A DNA stretch of 21,560 bases, from the IMG/VR virus record IMGVR_UViG_3300006789_005435, positions 1-21,560 of that record. One strand, 5' to 3'. Each line of letters begins with the position of its first letter. Within the stretch, counting starts at the first letter, position 1. Positions 1 to 8,435 of the stretch are shown here, piece by piece. The notes under the pieces were generated by a model. It had not been told where the DNA came from and ran no database searches. It was given only the letters and a program-made list of their open reading frames with translations. The DNA comes from a virus. A program made the translations under genes and the position numbers.

Positions 1-326
1 ATAGTGTACGTCCCTGGTCCATAGTTCCAAGTAACAGTAGTCCCTGTAGCATCTGCAGGCCCTGTGCTTTCGATAGAAGAAACAACTCTGTCTGCCGGAC
101 CAATGAAAGTTGTACTTTCTATTCGACGACCACCGTTGGAGTGAAGCAGCCAGGTTCCGTAATCAGGAATAGGATGGCCTGAAACAGATGTTGTTGTTGG
201 TCTAACTCCTAGATAAAATGCATCGCGGCGGCGCACTTCTCCAGACATTTTAATAATATCTGTACGTAGTAAATCTCCAGCCGCGTTGTAGTAAAGTCTT
301 TGATATTCAACACTAGCGAATGCCAT
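1..326 (-). CDS. Unrecognised gene, probable virion structural protein (3' end outside window)
   Basis: An open frame starts with ATG at 326 and stays open for 108 codons to the left edge, so the C-terminus is missing. It begins MAFASVEYQRLYYN. An AGGAG Shine-Dalgarno sequence lies six bases upstream (plus-strand 333-337) and overlaps the TAA stop of the preceding Ig-like gene, so the start is well supported. The visible part is rich in Gly, Thr, Ser and aromatic residues, with no membrane segment, consistent with a beta-rich virion protein. I do not recognise the family. Its place after the capsid and Ig-like genes suggests a head-fibre, head-completion or tail component, which is inference from context only. 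Confidence 0.72.
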   Translation of the reverse strand, partial: MAFASVEYQRLYYNAAGDLLRTDIIKMSGEVRRRDAFYLGVRPTTTSVSGHPIPDYGTWLLHSNGGRRIESTTFIGPADRVVSSIESTGPADATGTTVTWNYGPGTYT

Positions 327-336
327 AACCTACTCC

Positions 337-1416
337 TTATATATCAATATATAAGTCCTTGCCACTGACGGTAAGGACTTTGGGTACTGCCCCTATCTCG
401 CTCAAATCGCTTCCATCAAACACACCATCTACAGGATTCACAGTAACAGAGACTGTTTCCTGAGTAATTGTGTCTGAATCGATATTGGCAGAGAAGGTTA
501 CAGTTATTCTCTTTTTAGTAACAGAAATACGAGTAGACTTATCTACAGGACTAGTAGAAGAAACACTGAGTGCAGTCGTGCTCGTAGAAGTAGAAGTACC
601 ACCCAAAACAGTAGTACTTGTAGTGCTGGGAAGGGAGATAATCGAACCTGACCCAGTGGTGAATGTCCACTTATAAGTCGTGGTCATATACAAAGGAGCA
701 GAAACATTAAAGCTAAAGCTGTCGTCTACTATAAAGCCACTTCCACCAAAAGTAATATAAACATCATTGTCTAACTCAACTTCGTTTGTGCTTGTAGTTC
801 CTGTTCGGACGAGACTAGGGGCAGATGTTTTGTACCACTGGTACTTCGCCGTACCTATGTCCCCTGCAGTTGTTATCTCTACTATATAACCATCGTCTAT
901 AGTGCCTGTATACCCCCCTGAGACTGTTGCTGTGCCCGACCCGAGGTTCATACCCAAGGAGACATCGAAAACAGTCCTAGCAGCCAAGCCTACGCGAATG
1001 GTGTCACTTGAATCTTCATCACCAGCTAAGTAAATAGTATAGGTTGTGCTAGGAGATAAGTTCTTGCTGGGAGAAAAGATAGCTTTAGTTCTATATGCGC
1101 CTGCACCAGCAGAATAAGTTCCAGACGAAACAGCATTGTCGTCTGCATCAAGTTTCTCAAAGGTAAATGTGCCAGCCACCAAGCCTTGATAATTTGGACT
1201 GTCTAAGAACAGTTCAGGCTCTGGCGTTTCAGCCCTATCGAAAGTTTGTAGACCACCACCTGTCCATCGATCAGTGTCGGGGCCTTCAACGATAAAGGCT
1301 TTATTGATTGAAACTGGATCAATTTCTTGATCAAAAACAACCCATACAGTGCTTCCAAGAACAACACCAGAAGCGCTATCGGACGGAAATACATTTTGAA
1401 CAGTAGGGGCAGCCAC
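337..1416 (-). CDS. Ig-like-domain surface protein (two SbsA/Big_5-like domains)
   Basis: The protein has about 359 residues. Residues 3-150 begin APTVQNVFPSDSASG and continue with a short 'VWVVFDQEIDPVSI' strand pattern, as in SbsA/Big_5 bacterial Ig-like domains. A second copy starts near residue 289 (SPVDKSTRISV, ITVTFSANIDSDTI) and ends with KVLTVSGKDLYIDI. A Ser/Thr-rich linker (about 258-288) joins it to the middle region. The frame is open further upstream to a GTG at 1464, but that start overlaps the previous gene by 43 bases and has no Shine-Dalgarno. I chose the GTG at 1416, with AAGGA nine bases upstream and a five-base gap after the previous stop. Phage Ig-like domains commonly decorate capsids or tails and bind surfaces weakly. 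A capsid-fibre or decoration role is inferred from its place behind the major capsid gene. Confidence 0.8.
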   Translation of the reverse strand: MAAPTVQNVFPSDSASGVVLGSTVWVVFDQEIDPVSINKAFIVEGPDTDRWTGGGLQTFDRAETPEPELFLDSPNYQGLVAGTFTFEKLDADDNAVSSGTYSAGAGAYRTKAIFSPSKNLSPSTTYTIYLAGDEDSSDTIRVGLAARTVFDVSLGMNLGSGTATVSGGYTGTIDDGYIVEITTAGDIGTAKYQWYKTSAPSLVRTGTTSTNEVELDNDVYITFGGSGFIVDDSFSFNVSAPLYMTTTYKWTFTTGSGSIISLPSTTSTTVLGGTSTSTSTTALSVSSTSPVDKSTRISVTKKRITVTFSANIDSDTITQETVSVTVNPVDGVFDGSDLSEIGAVPKVLTVSGKDLYIDI

Positions 1417-1421
1417 AGACT

Positions 1422-1754
1422 TTAATCCTTGATAAGCCTGAAGGTTCTCCCCAGGGAGACCCACCAGTTATTACTAAGTTCTTTATTCTTACGCTTTTCT
1501 TGGTCTAGCTTGTCCATAAGCTTTCTGGTTTCTTCTGTTCTATTTGCACAGCGAGCAATCCAGAGATCTTTCTCTTGGTATAGTTTACGTATTTCTTCAA
1601 GTTGACTATCAGAAGGAAGGCCTCTAGCCTCAATGAATATTTCTTCATTGTCTCCTTCTATAATACTGAAGTGGTCGTATTCAGCATTCTCTTTAATTAG
1701 TTTTTTCTTTGTGGCCTCAACCATTGCTTTAAGGCGTAATTCTTCTCTATTCAT
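1422..1754 (-). CDS. Small charged helical protein, unknown
   Basis: This 110-residue protein starts MNREELRLKAMVEATKKK and is rich in Lys, Glu and Arg. The first 25 and last 50 residues look like amphipathic or coiled-coil helix (QLEEIRKLYQEKD, TRKLMDKLDQEKRKNKEL), with a WW pair near the C-terminus. The ATG at 1754 has a TAGGAA site about seven bases upstream. It lies between the major capsid gene, from which it is separated by a hairpin-bearing gap, and the Ig-like gene. I do not recognise a family. A head-completion or connector role would fit the position but nothing in the sequence proves it. Confidence 0.75.
   Translation of the reverse strand: MNREELRLKAMVEATKKKLIKENAEYDHFSIIEGDNEEIFIEARGLPSDSQLEEIRKLYQEKDLWIARCANRTEETRKLMDKLDQEKRKNKELSNNWWVSLGRTFRLIKD
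1426..1430 (-). promoter_or_regulatory. Shine-Dalgarno AAGGA that decides the Ig-like protein start
   Basis: AAGGA on the minus strand lies nine bases before GTG 1416. It favours this start over the in-frame GTG at 1464, which has no purine-rich site in front of it. Confidence 0.55.
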
Positions 1755-1771
1755 GTTGGTTCCTACAATGA

Positions 1772-1801
1772 GGGGCCAGCCAGTGAGAACCAGCTGGCCC
1801 C
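1772..1801. terminator. Strong GC hairpin behind the major capsid gene
   Basis: A perfect 9-bp inverted repeat, GGGGCCAGC and GCTGGCCCC (1772-1780 and 1793-1801), encloses a 12-base loop. It sits in the only sizeable gap inside the structural block, just downstream of the capsid stop and upstream of the next Shine-Dalgarno. No T-run follows on the minus strand, so it may be an attenuator or an RNA-stabilising 3' end rather than a full intrinsic terminator. Confidence 0.6.
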
Positions 1802-1820
1802 TGTGGGCTTCAGAGCTTTA

Positions 1821-1844
1821 TAGTTAGCAGGGTTGAACTAACTA
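1821..1844. repeat. Second inverted repeat in the capsid 3' gap
   Basis: TAGTTAG (1821-1827) and CTAACTA (1838-1844) form a perfect 7-bp inverted repeat with a 10-base loop. It begins nine bases after the capsid stop codon and precedes the GC hairpin on the transcript. The stem is AT-rich and weak by itself. Confidence 0.4.
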
Positions 1845-1852
1845 CCGGTAGA

Positions 1853-3091
1853 TTAAACTACAGCGGTAGTAGCAGGAATTTCAGCAACCTCGCCAGATAC
1901 AGTCTGCGTTAGCTGTGCCGGAAGAACGATCTGGTTGGGAACAACCTTAACATTCTTGGCGACTGCAATGGCAAGACCCTCATTATAGATACCAATGCCG
2001 TAACGTTCACGAAGCTTAATCTTGCGGACATCGACACGAGGATCACTCCATTCATCGGTCGTAAGAGCTTCATCAACAAGCATTGCACCTAGCTCGCCTG
2101 ACTGGAATACAACTACATCAGTAAGTAGAGTATCCGGATCAAATGGCATGAAGGGGCTAACAATTACTCGGAATGGGAAGGGCATGTAGCTCGGAAGAAC
2201 GGGAGCACCAGTGGCATTCTGGTCATAGTCATTGACTCCAGAAGCACTTTGTGAACCAGCGTTTCCACCGGGAACGATATCACGACCACCACTTAGACCA
2301 AGCTTACCTTGGGGCCCATTCTGGATCGGGTAACGAGCAGCGGGGGAACCCTGCCATCGCTGGAAGAAGCTTCCACCACCTGACTGTAGCGCGAAAGAAC
2401 GCATAGTCGGATCCTTAACCCACATTAGCCATGTAAGCGGGTGAACAAGAATGGTATCAGGAACGAAGCCCTGATGGATAAGTTGTGCCATCATGTCGAA
2501 AAGGTCATCCATTATCATGGAACCATTCGCAGCACCAGCTAGGCCACGTCCAGTGGTTACACCGTGTGAACTAGTTGTGGGGTCAGCGTTATCGAATACC
2601 TTAACACCTAGCGAAAGGACGTGTTGGAAGATCTTGGTTTCTTTGTGACGAGCCATCGCACGACCAGCTTGTCTCATGTATAGACCCATGAGATCAAACT
2701 GACTGTAGCGAATCATCTCTTCAGTGAAACCAAAAGCCATACCAACCTTACCTACGTTAGCGGTAACCGTCGCACCGCCAATCTGGGGCTGGTGCTCTGG
2801 GTACTCTTGACCTTCTGCAATATCGTCAGCAGTCATTGCACCCATCGCTGGGAAAACAATTGACTGGCCATACTGATACGGAATCTGATCTAGCAAACTG
2901 GTACCGACAAGGAGAGGCTCTTGTGCCTCTTGGATGATCTGGACTACAACCTTAGGAAGTAGGGGGCCAGCATTGGATGTATTTAGAACATCCATCATCT
3001 CAAATCTTTTACCAGTCACGAGATCGAGTCCGCCACTCTGTAGAATAGAGCGAGCATGGTTCGTGTCTTTAAATTCAAAACCGGACATCAT
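1853..3091 (-). CDS. Major capsid protein, HK97 fold
   Basis: This 412-residue protein has the expected length and place (protease-scaffold, one gene, then capsid). N-terminal residues 1-45 are polar. About 60-105 resembles an E-loop region (SLLDQIPYQYGQSIVFPAMG, then AEGQEYPEHQPQ), and 120-155 resembles the spine helix (FGFTEEMIRYSQFDLMGLYM, RQAGRAMARHKETKIF). The C-terminal part has hydrophobic strands typical of the A domain and ends in a flexible Ala/Thr-rich tail. It forms the icosahedral shell. The start is ATGATG. AAGGAG lies only three bases before the first ATG but six before the second (3088), so MSGFEFKD may be the true N-terminus. The N-terminus may also be cleaved by the protease. 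The fold assignment rests on pattern and gene order. Confidence 0.88.
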   Translation of the reverse strand: MMSGFEFKDTNHARSILQSGGLDLVTGKRFEMMDVLNTSNAGPLLPKVVVQIIQEAQEPLLVGTSLLDQIPYQYGQSIVFPAMGAMTADDIAEGQEYPEHQPQIGGATVTANVGKVGMAFGFTEEMIRYSQFDLMGLYMRQAGRAMARHKETKIFQHVLSLGVKVFDNADPTTSSHGVTTGRGLAGAANGSMIMDDLFDMMAQLIHQGFVPDTILVHPLTWLMWVKDPTMRSFALQSGGGSFFQRWQGSPAARYPIQNGPQGKLGLSGGRDIVPGGNAGSQSASGVNDYDQNATGAPVLPSYMPFPFRVIVSPFMPFDPDTLLTDVVVFQSGELGAMLVDEALTTDEWSDPRVDVRKIKLRERYGIGIYNEGLAIAVAKNVKVVPNQIVLPAQLTQTVSGEVAEIPATTAVV

Positions 3092-3098
3092 TCTCTCC

Positions 3099-4346
3099 TT
3101 ATCGACTGATTAGGTTGATGATTACTTCGCGGTCGGCACCGGTTGTACTGACATTTAGAGTGTCAGGAAAACCAGAGGTTGCAGTACCAGGCATTTGGTT
3201 CACAGTACCAAGAGACGAGTAATGTGTCTTGACTTTGTCAAGATTGTCTCTCGGATGTGTAATAAAGCCTAGGACCTGGCCCATAACGGTATTGATACCG
3301 GTACCAGTAGCTAATGTAAAGTTAGAGTCACCATCGACCTCAACGAGTGAACCGGGGCGAAGTAGCCCTGTCGCAGCGACATAATCGTGGACAGAAGTCG
3401 GAACGCTGTTGTAATGGTTGTAAGAAAGTACAGTACCGCTTACGCGTGCTGGAACGGTAGCTCCACCAGAGACCCAGAAGAAGGCAACGCCAGCTTCGTA
3501 ATCGAGGTAATAGTCACCGGACTGAGACATACCATCAACGCTAGTGCGCTCACGAAGTAGGAGCGTAGAATCATCAGCAGAGATTGTAGTTCTCGCAGTG
3601 CTCTTAGCCAACGCAGAGTTGGTTAGAGAAGCAGCAATAAAGTCTGTACTTGTAACACCGCTATAGCGAACAGTCGCAATAACGTTAGCAGCACTAAAGA
3701 GGTTGCCCGCACCATAGGTGAGAGTTGAGCCAGTAAGAGCCGCATCTAGTGTCTCGTCAGTCGACGCGGACGCCAAGTGAGGTACACGAATTACATAGTC
3801 GCAAAGGACCGCTACCTGATGTTGCATACGGAAGTTGTGGAACTTGAGATCCGCAGGCTTGAAGCCATCACGAGAGGTTGAGGCCCATACGTAGTAAGAC
3901 TGCGCAGCTACACCAACAGGCATAGATACAAACGCATCGGGCGTTTCGGCGGAACCGATTAGGCCTCTACTGCGAAGAGCAGTCTGAACTTGGGTTAGAG
4001 TGTAAGAAGTAGCAGCTGAAACAACCGCACCAGTGGTCAGGTCGATAACCTGCTCCGTAACATCGTTGGCAGTGTAGGTTAGGACTGTATCACCGCCAGC
4101 AGCAGCAGCCCAGCTTACACGGAGACCAGCAGGACAGACATCACCCTCACGGGTTAGACCAACGGCCTTTCCAGCAGCAACAACAATCCAATTCTCGTAG
4201 TGCTTATCCTGAAATACAACAGGGAGCCACGGAGCCGGAATAGAGTTGAAGTGCGGACGGATCCCCTCACTGTGCTCAAAGTTAGGAACGAGGTTACCTA
4301 CATGATCCCACTGTCTACTAGTAGGGGTATAACTGTTAAAACTCAT
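3099..4346 (-). CDS. Probable capsid-associated (decoration or stabilisation) protein
   Basis: A 415-residue protein lies between the protease-scaffold and the major capsid gene, the usual place of a head decoration or stabilising protein. The N-terminal 60 residues are aromatic and Pro-rich (PHFNSIPAPWLPVVFQDKHY). The next part, WIVVAAGKAVGLTREGDVCP, resembles the beta strands of phage head-stabilising proteins. The rest is rich in Thr, Ser, Ala and Val with alternating hydrophobic residues, so it is probably beta-sandwich. There is no membrane segment. The ATG overlaps the preceding TAA by one base, with AAGGAG upstream. The identity is inferred from position and composition; a minor capsid or tail-adaptor protein is possible. 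Confidence 0.72.
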   Translation of the reverse strand: MSFNSYTPTSRQWDHVGNLVPNFEHSEGIRPHFNSIPAPWLPVVFQDKHYENWIVVAAGKAVGLTREGDVCPAGLRVSWAAAAGGDTVLTYTANDVTEQVIDLTTGAVVSAATSYTLTQVQTALRSRGLIGSAETPDAFVSMPVGVAAQSYYVWASTSRDGFKPADLKFHNFRMQHQVAVLCDYVIRVPHLASASTDETLDAALTGSTLTYGAGNLFSAANVIATVRYSGVTSTDFIAASLTNSALAKSTARTTISADDSTLLLRERTSVDGMSQSGDYYLDYEAGVAFFWVSGGATVPARVSGTVLSYNHYNSVPTSVHDYVAATGLLRPGSLVEVDGDSNFTLATGTGINTVMGQVLGFITHPRDNLDKVKTHYSSLGTVNQMPGTATSGFPDTLNVSTTGADREVIINLISR

Positions 4347-6310
4347 TATGAATTCTCCTTGTCAGTTAGGTAATCCTTGATATCAAATCCAGAATCAATA
4401 AAGCCACGCTTCATCATGCTATCAACATAGTTGAGCGCCGCCTCTTCATCCTGGTCATCACAAATTGAAGTATATCTCTCAACCACTAGCTGGCCCCATC
4501 TGTCAAGATTGTCGACAGTTTTTGCTGCCTTCTTTCCGTCTTGAGCAAGAGTAGGATCATCGAGAACAACTTCTGCTTTTTCTGTTTTTAGAATCTCAAG
4601 TTCACAGGCAGTCTTTAGAAGATCACCGACTGAATCTTTGAGTTCTTGAACATTCTTTTCCTTGAGACTGTCTTTGATGGCCTCAAGTCCTCCTTCAGTA
4701 CCATTGAGTTTTTGAAGTAGGGAAACATGATCCGCGAGAAGAGTTTTGTACTCTCCCGAGATTTGCTCTAGCTGCTCATCAGCAGAGTCGGTTAGACCCT
4801 CCTGTGCAGTTAGTTGAGTTGCAAGCTGAGAAACTTGCTCCTCTAGAGCGGCGAGCTTATCGACCAGGGTGTTGAGGTCCGGAGCTTTCGCTACCTTTTC
4901 CTTTTCCTCTACGGCTGAAGTAAGCTGCGTAATCGCATCCTTAAGATCTTCAATCTCAAATTCTGAAGTACGCTTTAGTAAATCGGATAGTTCCATATCT
5001 AAATCGTCTTCCTTTGAATCTTTGTTAACTAGAACATATTCCCCGGTATCTTCTCCAGCTATGCTGAATTGATCCAAGGGACCATTGATCATCGCTCCGC
5101 GCAAACCTTTCTCCTCAAGTATAGCATGAAGTTTTGCGTGAACTTTATATACATCTGTAGGCATTTGCTCTTTTCTGGATAAAGACCATTCGTCTTCTTC
5201 TCGAACTGTATTATCCCATTCCCAATGAAGACCATCATGGAATCTAAGCAAAGCCTGTTGTTCCATCATTGTCTCTCCATCGAATGCATCTTCCCAATTT
5301 ACTTCGCGGCCCTCGTGTAGGTCTTTGTAAAGATCTAGGAGACAACTTTGAGTATCTGTCATTTGCTTAACTTCTACTTCTTTCTCTTCTTTGTCAGAAA
5401 CAGAGAGACCATCAAGAACGTCAGTATTTGCCTGCTGTATGCCATCAACAACACCAGCACTATCAGTAATTGAAAGCAGCTCGTAAGGAGTCGATCGTAA
5501 ATTGTCAGTATAAACCGGTGTAATTTCTTCAGCATTTTCATGTAAATCTACAATCCTCACACCTTCACTAACAGCCTCACTGTCTGCCGGAATATTTACA
5601 AAGGAGACCTCTTCGTATGAGAGATTTCCTGCGATAAGAAACATGGGCGCGCCATCAACCATTTCTCCAACATCATGCTCACAACGTCCATCACTAACCC
5701 AATCTGTTTTGCAACAAGAGCACACTGCGGCATCTGTGGCGGCGCGGGTAGACACAGTTTGGTAACGGCCATCAAGAACCTTTGTCATCGCGTCAGAGTC
5801 TGTCACTTGAAGTGTAGTTCGTCCAAACCCTAACCCCTGAAAGTCTTTAGAGAACAGAAGACCAGAGTGAACTAAAGATTCAACAGCATCGACAGCCTGC
5901 CACATTCTATTCATTGTGGGTAAAGCAGCTATAGCGTCCTTAACATCACTGTACTTGTCAGAAATACGACCAAACACTTCACCGGAAGTGTCTATATATT
6001 CTGCAGCGACTACACGACCCAAAGGAGCGTCATAAGTATTATGCTCTGTAAGAACAGGCTTGTTGAAGGATGATGTTCCTCCTCCGTCTTTGGAAACAAA
6101 GCTTTTGATACCGTCTCTCATTTTTGCAGGCAAGTACAAACCATTGTTTCGGGTGATGCGAGCAGCGTGCGTTGCTCGTACAGTAATCTCTACTCCAGTA
6201 CCCGCCCGGACAAAAGAATCAATCATATGAAGCTTTTGGTCCTTGTCCCATTGTTTTTTGAGGTCAGGGTTTAAGAGAATGGAGTCATAAATGTAAATTT
6301 TCTTAGCCAT
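4346..6310 (-). CDS. Prohead protease fused to capsid scaffold
   Basis: This 654-residue protein has a protease domain at about 1-260. Residues 84-100 (KPVLTEHNTYDAPLGRV) match the His-containing segment of HK97-type prohead serine proteases, with H90 as candidate catalytic His. YQTVSTRA near 183-190 places S187 at the usual catalytic Ser position, and YEEVSFVNIPAD (232-243) matches the conserved 'EVSlVt.PAn' strand. Between them is a Cys/His cluster, C197, C199, C200, C210 and H212, likely a zinc knuckle. The remaining 390 residues are acidic and coiled-coil (for example LVDKLAALEEQVSQLATQL), as expected of a scaffold. The enzyme should cut scaffold and capsid N-termini during head maturation. 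It overlaps the portal gene by eight bases. Confidence 0.82.
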   Translation of the reverse strand: MAKKIYIYDSILLNPDLKKQWDKDQKLHMIDSFVRAGTGVEITVRATHAARITRNNGLYLPAKMRDGIKSFVSKDGGGTSSFNKPVLTEHNTYDAPLGRVVAAEYIDTSGEVFGRISDKYSDVKDAIAALPTMNRMWQAVDAVESLVHSGLLFSKDFQGLGFGRTTLQVTDSDAMTKVLDGRYQTVSTRAATDAAVCSCCKTDWVSDGRCEHDVGEMVDGAPMFLIAGNLSYEEVSFVNIPADSEAVSEGVRIVDLHENAEEITPVYTDNLRSTPYELLSITDSAGVVDGIQQANTDVLDGLSVSDKEEKEVEVKQMTDTQSCLLDLYKDLHEGREVNWEDAFDGETMMEQQALLRFHDGLHWEWDNTVREEDEWSLSRKEQMPTDVYKVHAKLHAILEEKGLRGAMINGPLDQFSIAGEDTGEYVLVNKDSKEDDLDMELSDLLKRTSEFEIEDLKDAITQLTSAVEEKEKVAKAPDLNTLVDKLAALEEQVSQLATQLTAQEGLTDSADEQLEQISGEYKTLLADHVSLLQKLNGTEGGLEAIKDSLKEKNVQELKDSVGDLLKTACELEILKTEKAEVVLDDPTLAQDGKKAAKTVDNLDRWGQLVVERYTSICDDQDEEAALNYVDSMMKRGFIDSGFDIKDYLTDKENS

Positions 6311-8435
6311 TCTTAATTCCTACAGAACACTTACAGTTTGGGTGATGAGGAGGAATATCGGCAATTGATACCTTTTTGACTTTCAACTTCACATCACTAA
6401 AGTTAGAACACTCTTCACAATCAGACTCACTAGCACTATTATACACAGTTTCTATATTCTGGCTTCTGTAACCCATTAGTTTTCCATAGTTATAAGATCT
6501 AGTTAATTCAGTATTGTAAATAGCGTTAAGCCGCCCCTTCGAAATATCAAGAACAGAAGTATCGGAGTCGGTCATTTTGTATTTTTTAGCTCTACGAGAT
6601 ATATCATCCCTAAGCTTAAGAAGATAGTGGTCGAGATAAGTTTCTACTGTCTTGAAACCTGTTACAACAACTGTATCTGTCAGGCTTAAGCCACTTGCCC
6701 TAACTCCGTTTCTGAATTCTCTAGCGGCGAGCGCTTTAAACTTGTCAGTAAGGTCACGATGCCAGGCATCGATAATCCGATCAATCCATGCTTCCGACGC
6801 GCTGGTATTCTTGTAAAAAAGAACATCAGATTTGATAACTTGGAAAGACTCATTGATTAAATTATCAATAAAGTCTTTATTTGTTTTCGGTCCTGTTCTA
6901 GTACCGTGCTGATTCGCTGGCCTGTTGCGTGCGGCTCCAGAACGTTGTCCACTTGTCTTGCCACTTGCTGGGGCAACTTTCTTTGCCTGTTGTTCTTGCT
7001 TAGCACGCTGATCACCCTTAGAGACATTCCCTGATTGCACTGCAGTTGAATTATTCTCTGCAGCAACTTCAGGTAAATATCTTTCATCAATAGATTGAAT
7101 AATTAGCTCAGGCTCTTGAATGAGTTTCCAATAAGTCTGCTCCCACCACTCTTCGTCTTCTGGAGTTTTTGGATCATGTCCAATCGCAACCCGAAGTTCA
7201 TCAAAGTTGATAGCGTGCTGAGTGAAGAGCTGAACCATGTGGTTTTGCCAAGCAATCTTCTGGTCTTTGTTAATCTCCTTGAACTGAAGGTGAACCATTT
7301 TGTCAGAATCAGTGATGTCGAGACTACCTTCCAGCATAAGTTCTTGAATTACAAAATAATCAAACTGAGCTTCAAAATCATCCTGAATATCTTTAACCTC
7401 GTCTCTTAGGTTTTGAGACATGGTATCAGCAGTGGAACGATTGCTTGTGCCGCCTTCTCCAAAGTCAACAGTTGAAACACCGAGACCAGCAAAAACCCTA
7501 TCTCTAAAGTGCTTCAGGTATCCCTCCGCACGTAAGGCTCGGCCCTCAGAACCAATAAGAGAAATGCTATGTCGTTCTGGAGTAACAATCATTCCCTCTG
7601 GGGGCATGTATTCAATTTCTTGCTGAACAACATCAATCTCTGAACTGCCGTCAGGGTATATTACAGCAGGATCGTTGTCTGTTCCGACCTGATACTGAAA
7701 CAAAGGAAATAGGTTTTGATAAACAAGAAGATCAATATTTTCTTCAATACGACGTAGAGTACGAATGTCATCGATGACTGGAGTCAGGAGTGGTGTACCC
7801 GTAGCAAAACCTGTCTTTTTGTCAATATAGAAGTGCACAACATCATTCGGAGAGAATTCTTTTTCTTTCCCCTCTACGGTTTGTTTGTATTTGATTACTT
7901 TTCCGTATTCGTTTCTTTTGATCTCCACGGTTTCAGGAGGCATTATAAAATAACCGGCGACGGGTTTCAGGGAAGAACCTCCAATACGTCGAGCTTGGCC
8001 AGAAGAAATCTTTGGGTTTCTTGCCTTCACCAAGTAAGCGTTGGACTTTGTCACAAGATCATTGATGATTTCTTTTAGAAGAATTCTCCATGGCTTACCT
8101 TGGGCAAAACCTGTTTCTAACATCCTCCTATTGACATAAGCCAAAGCATCTTGGTCTTTGGCTACTAGGTCCCAGCCCTCCTTGAAGGCAAGTCCTCTTT
8201 TCTTCCTATGTGTTTGTCTTACATAGGCCTCGACATCCTCAATTCTATTAATCTCTTCAAGATCATATTCGGGCTGAGCGAAAGAATTGCGAGACCCATA
8301 AGACCTAGCGGGGTCAGATATACGCTTCTGCATTGCCGGCTTCAGTTTCCCTTTTGGATTTTCTTCAGCATCGGACATTGTAAATGTAGAAGAGACTATA
8401 TTGACCTTTATCTTGTTGTCAGTAGATTCAAGCAT
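6303..8435 (-). CDS. Portal protein with fused C-terminal MuF-like domain
   Basis: The protein has 710 residues. Residues about 80-460 look like a phage portal: FIMPPETVEIKRNEYGKV, then FSPNDVVHFYID, GTPLLTPVIDDIRTLRRIEE and FRDRVFAGLGVSTVDFGEGG are typical of the wing and stem of the dodecameric DNA channel. A Gln/Ala/Lys/Gly-rich linker (about 460-520) joins it to a Mu gpF-like domain at 521-706. That domain has NAIYNTELTRSYNYG, two cysteines in SDCEEC (673, 676) and the closing PPHHPNCKC with C701 and C703, a likely metal site. A MuF-like domain is usually a separate minor head protein or sits at the portal C-terminus. The start overlaps the upstream stop as TAATG; a downstream ATG at 8378 lacks a ribosome site. 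Confidence 0.88.
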   Translation of the reverse strand: MLESTDNKIKVNIVSSTFTMSDAEENPKGKLKPAMQKRISDPARSYGSRNSFAQPEYDLEEINRIEDVEAYVRQTHRKKRGLAFKEGWDLVAKDQDALAYVNRRMLETGFAQGKPWRILLKEIINDLVTKSNAYLVKARNPKISSGQARRIGGSSLKPVAGYFIMPPETVEIKRNEYGKVIKYKQTVEGKEKEFSPNDVVHFYIDKKTGFATGTPLLTPVIDDIRTLRRIEENIDLLVYQNLFPLFQYQVGTDNDPAVIYPDGSSEIDVVQQEIEYMPPEGMIVTPERHSISLIGSEGRALRAEGYLKHFRDRVFAGLGVSTVDFGEGGTSNRSTADTMSQNLRDEVKDIQDDFEAQFDYFVIQELMLEGSLDITDSDKMVHLQFKEINKDQKIAWQNHMVQLFTQHAINFDELRVAIGHDPKTPEDEEWWEQTYWKLIQEPELIIQSIDERYLPEVAAENNSTAVQSGNVSKGDQRAKQEQQAKKVAPASGKTSGQRSGAARNRPANQHGTRTGPKTNKDFIDNLINESFQVIKSDVLFYKNTSASEAWIDRIIDAWHRDLTDKFKALAAREFRNGVRASGLSLTDTVVVTGFKTVETYLDHYLLKLRDDISRRAKKYKMTDSDTSVLDISKGRLNAIYNTELTRSYNYGKLMGYRSQNIETVYNSASESDCEECSNFSDVKLKVKKVSIADIPPHHPNCKCSVGIKNG

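Noticed and set aside
1203-1394. 63-codon minus-strand frame inside the Ig-like gene
   Set aside because: It overlaps the Ig-like protein in another frame without a ribosome site or recognisable product.
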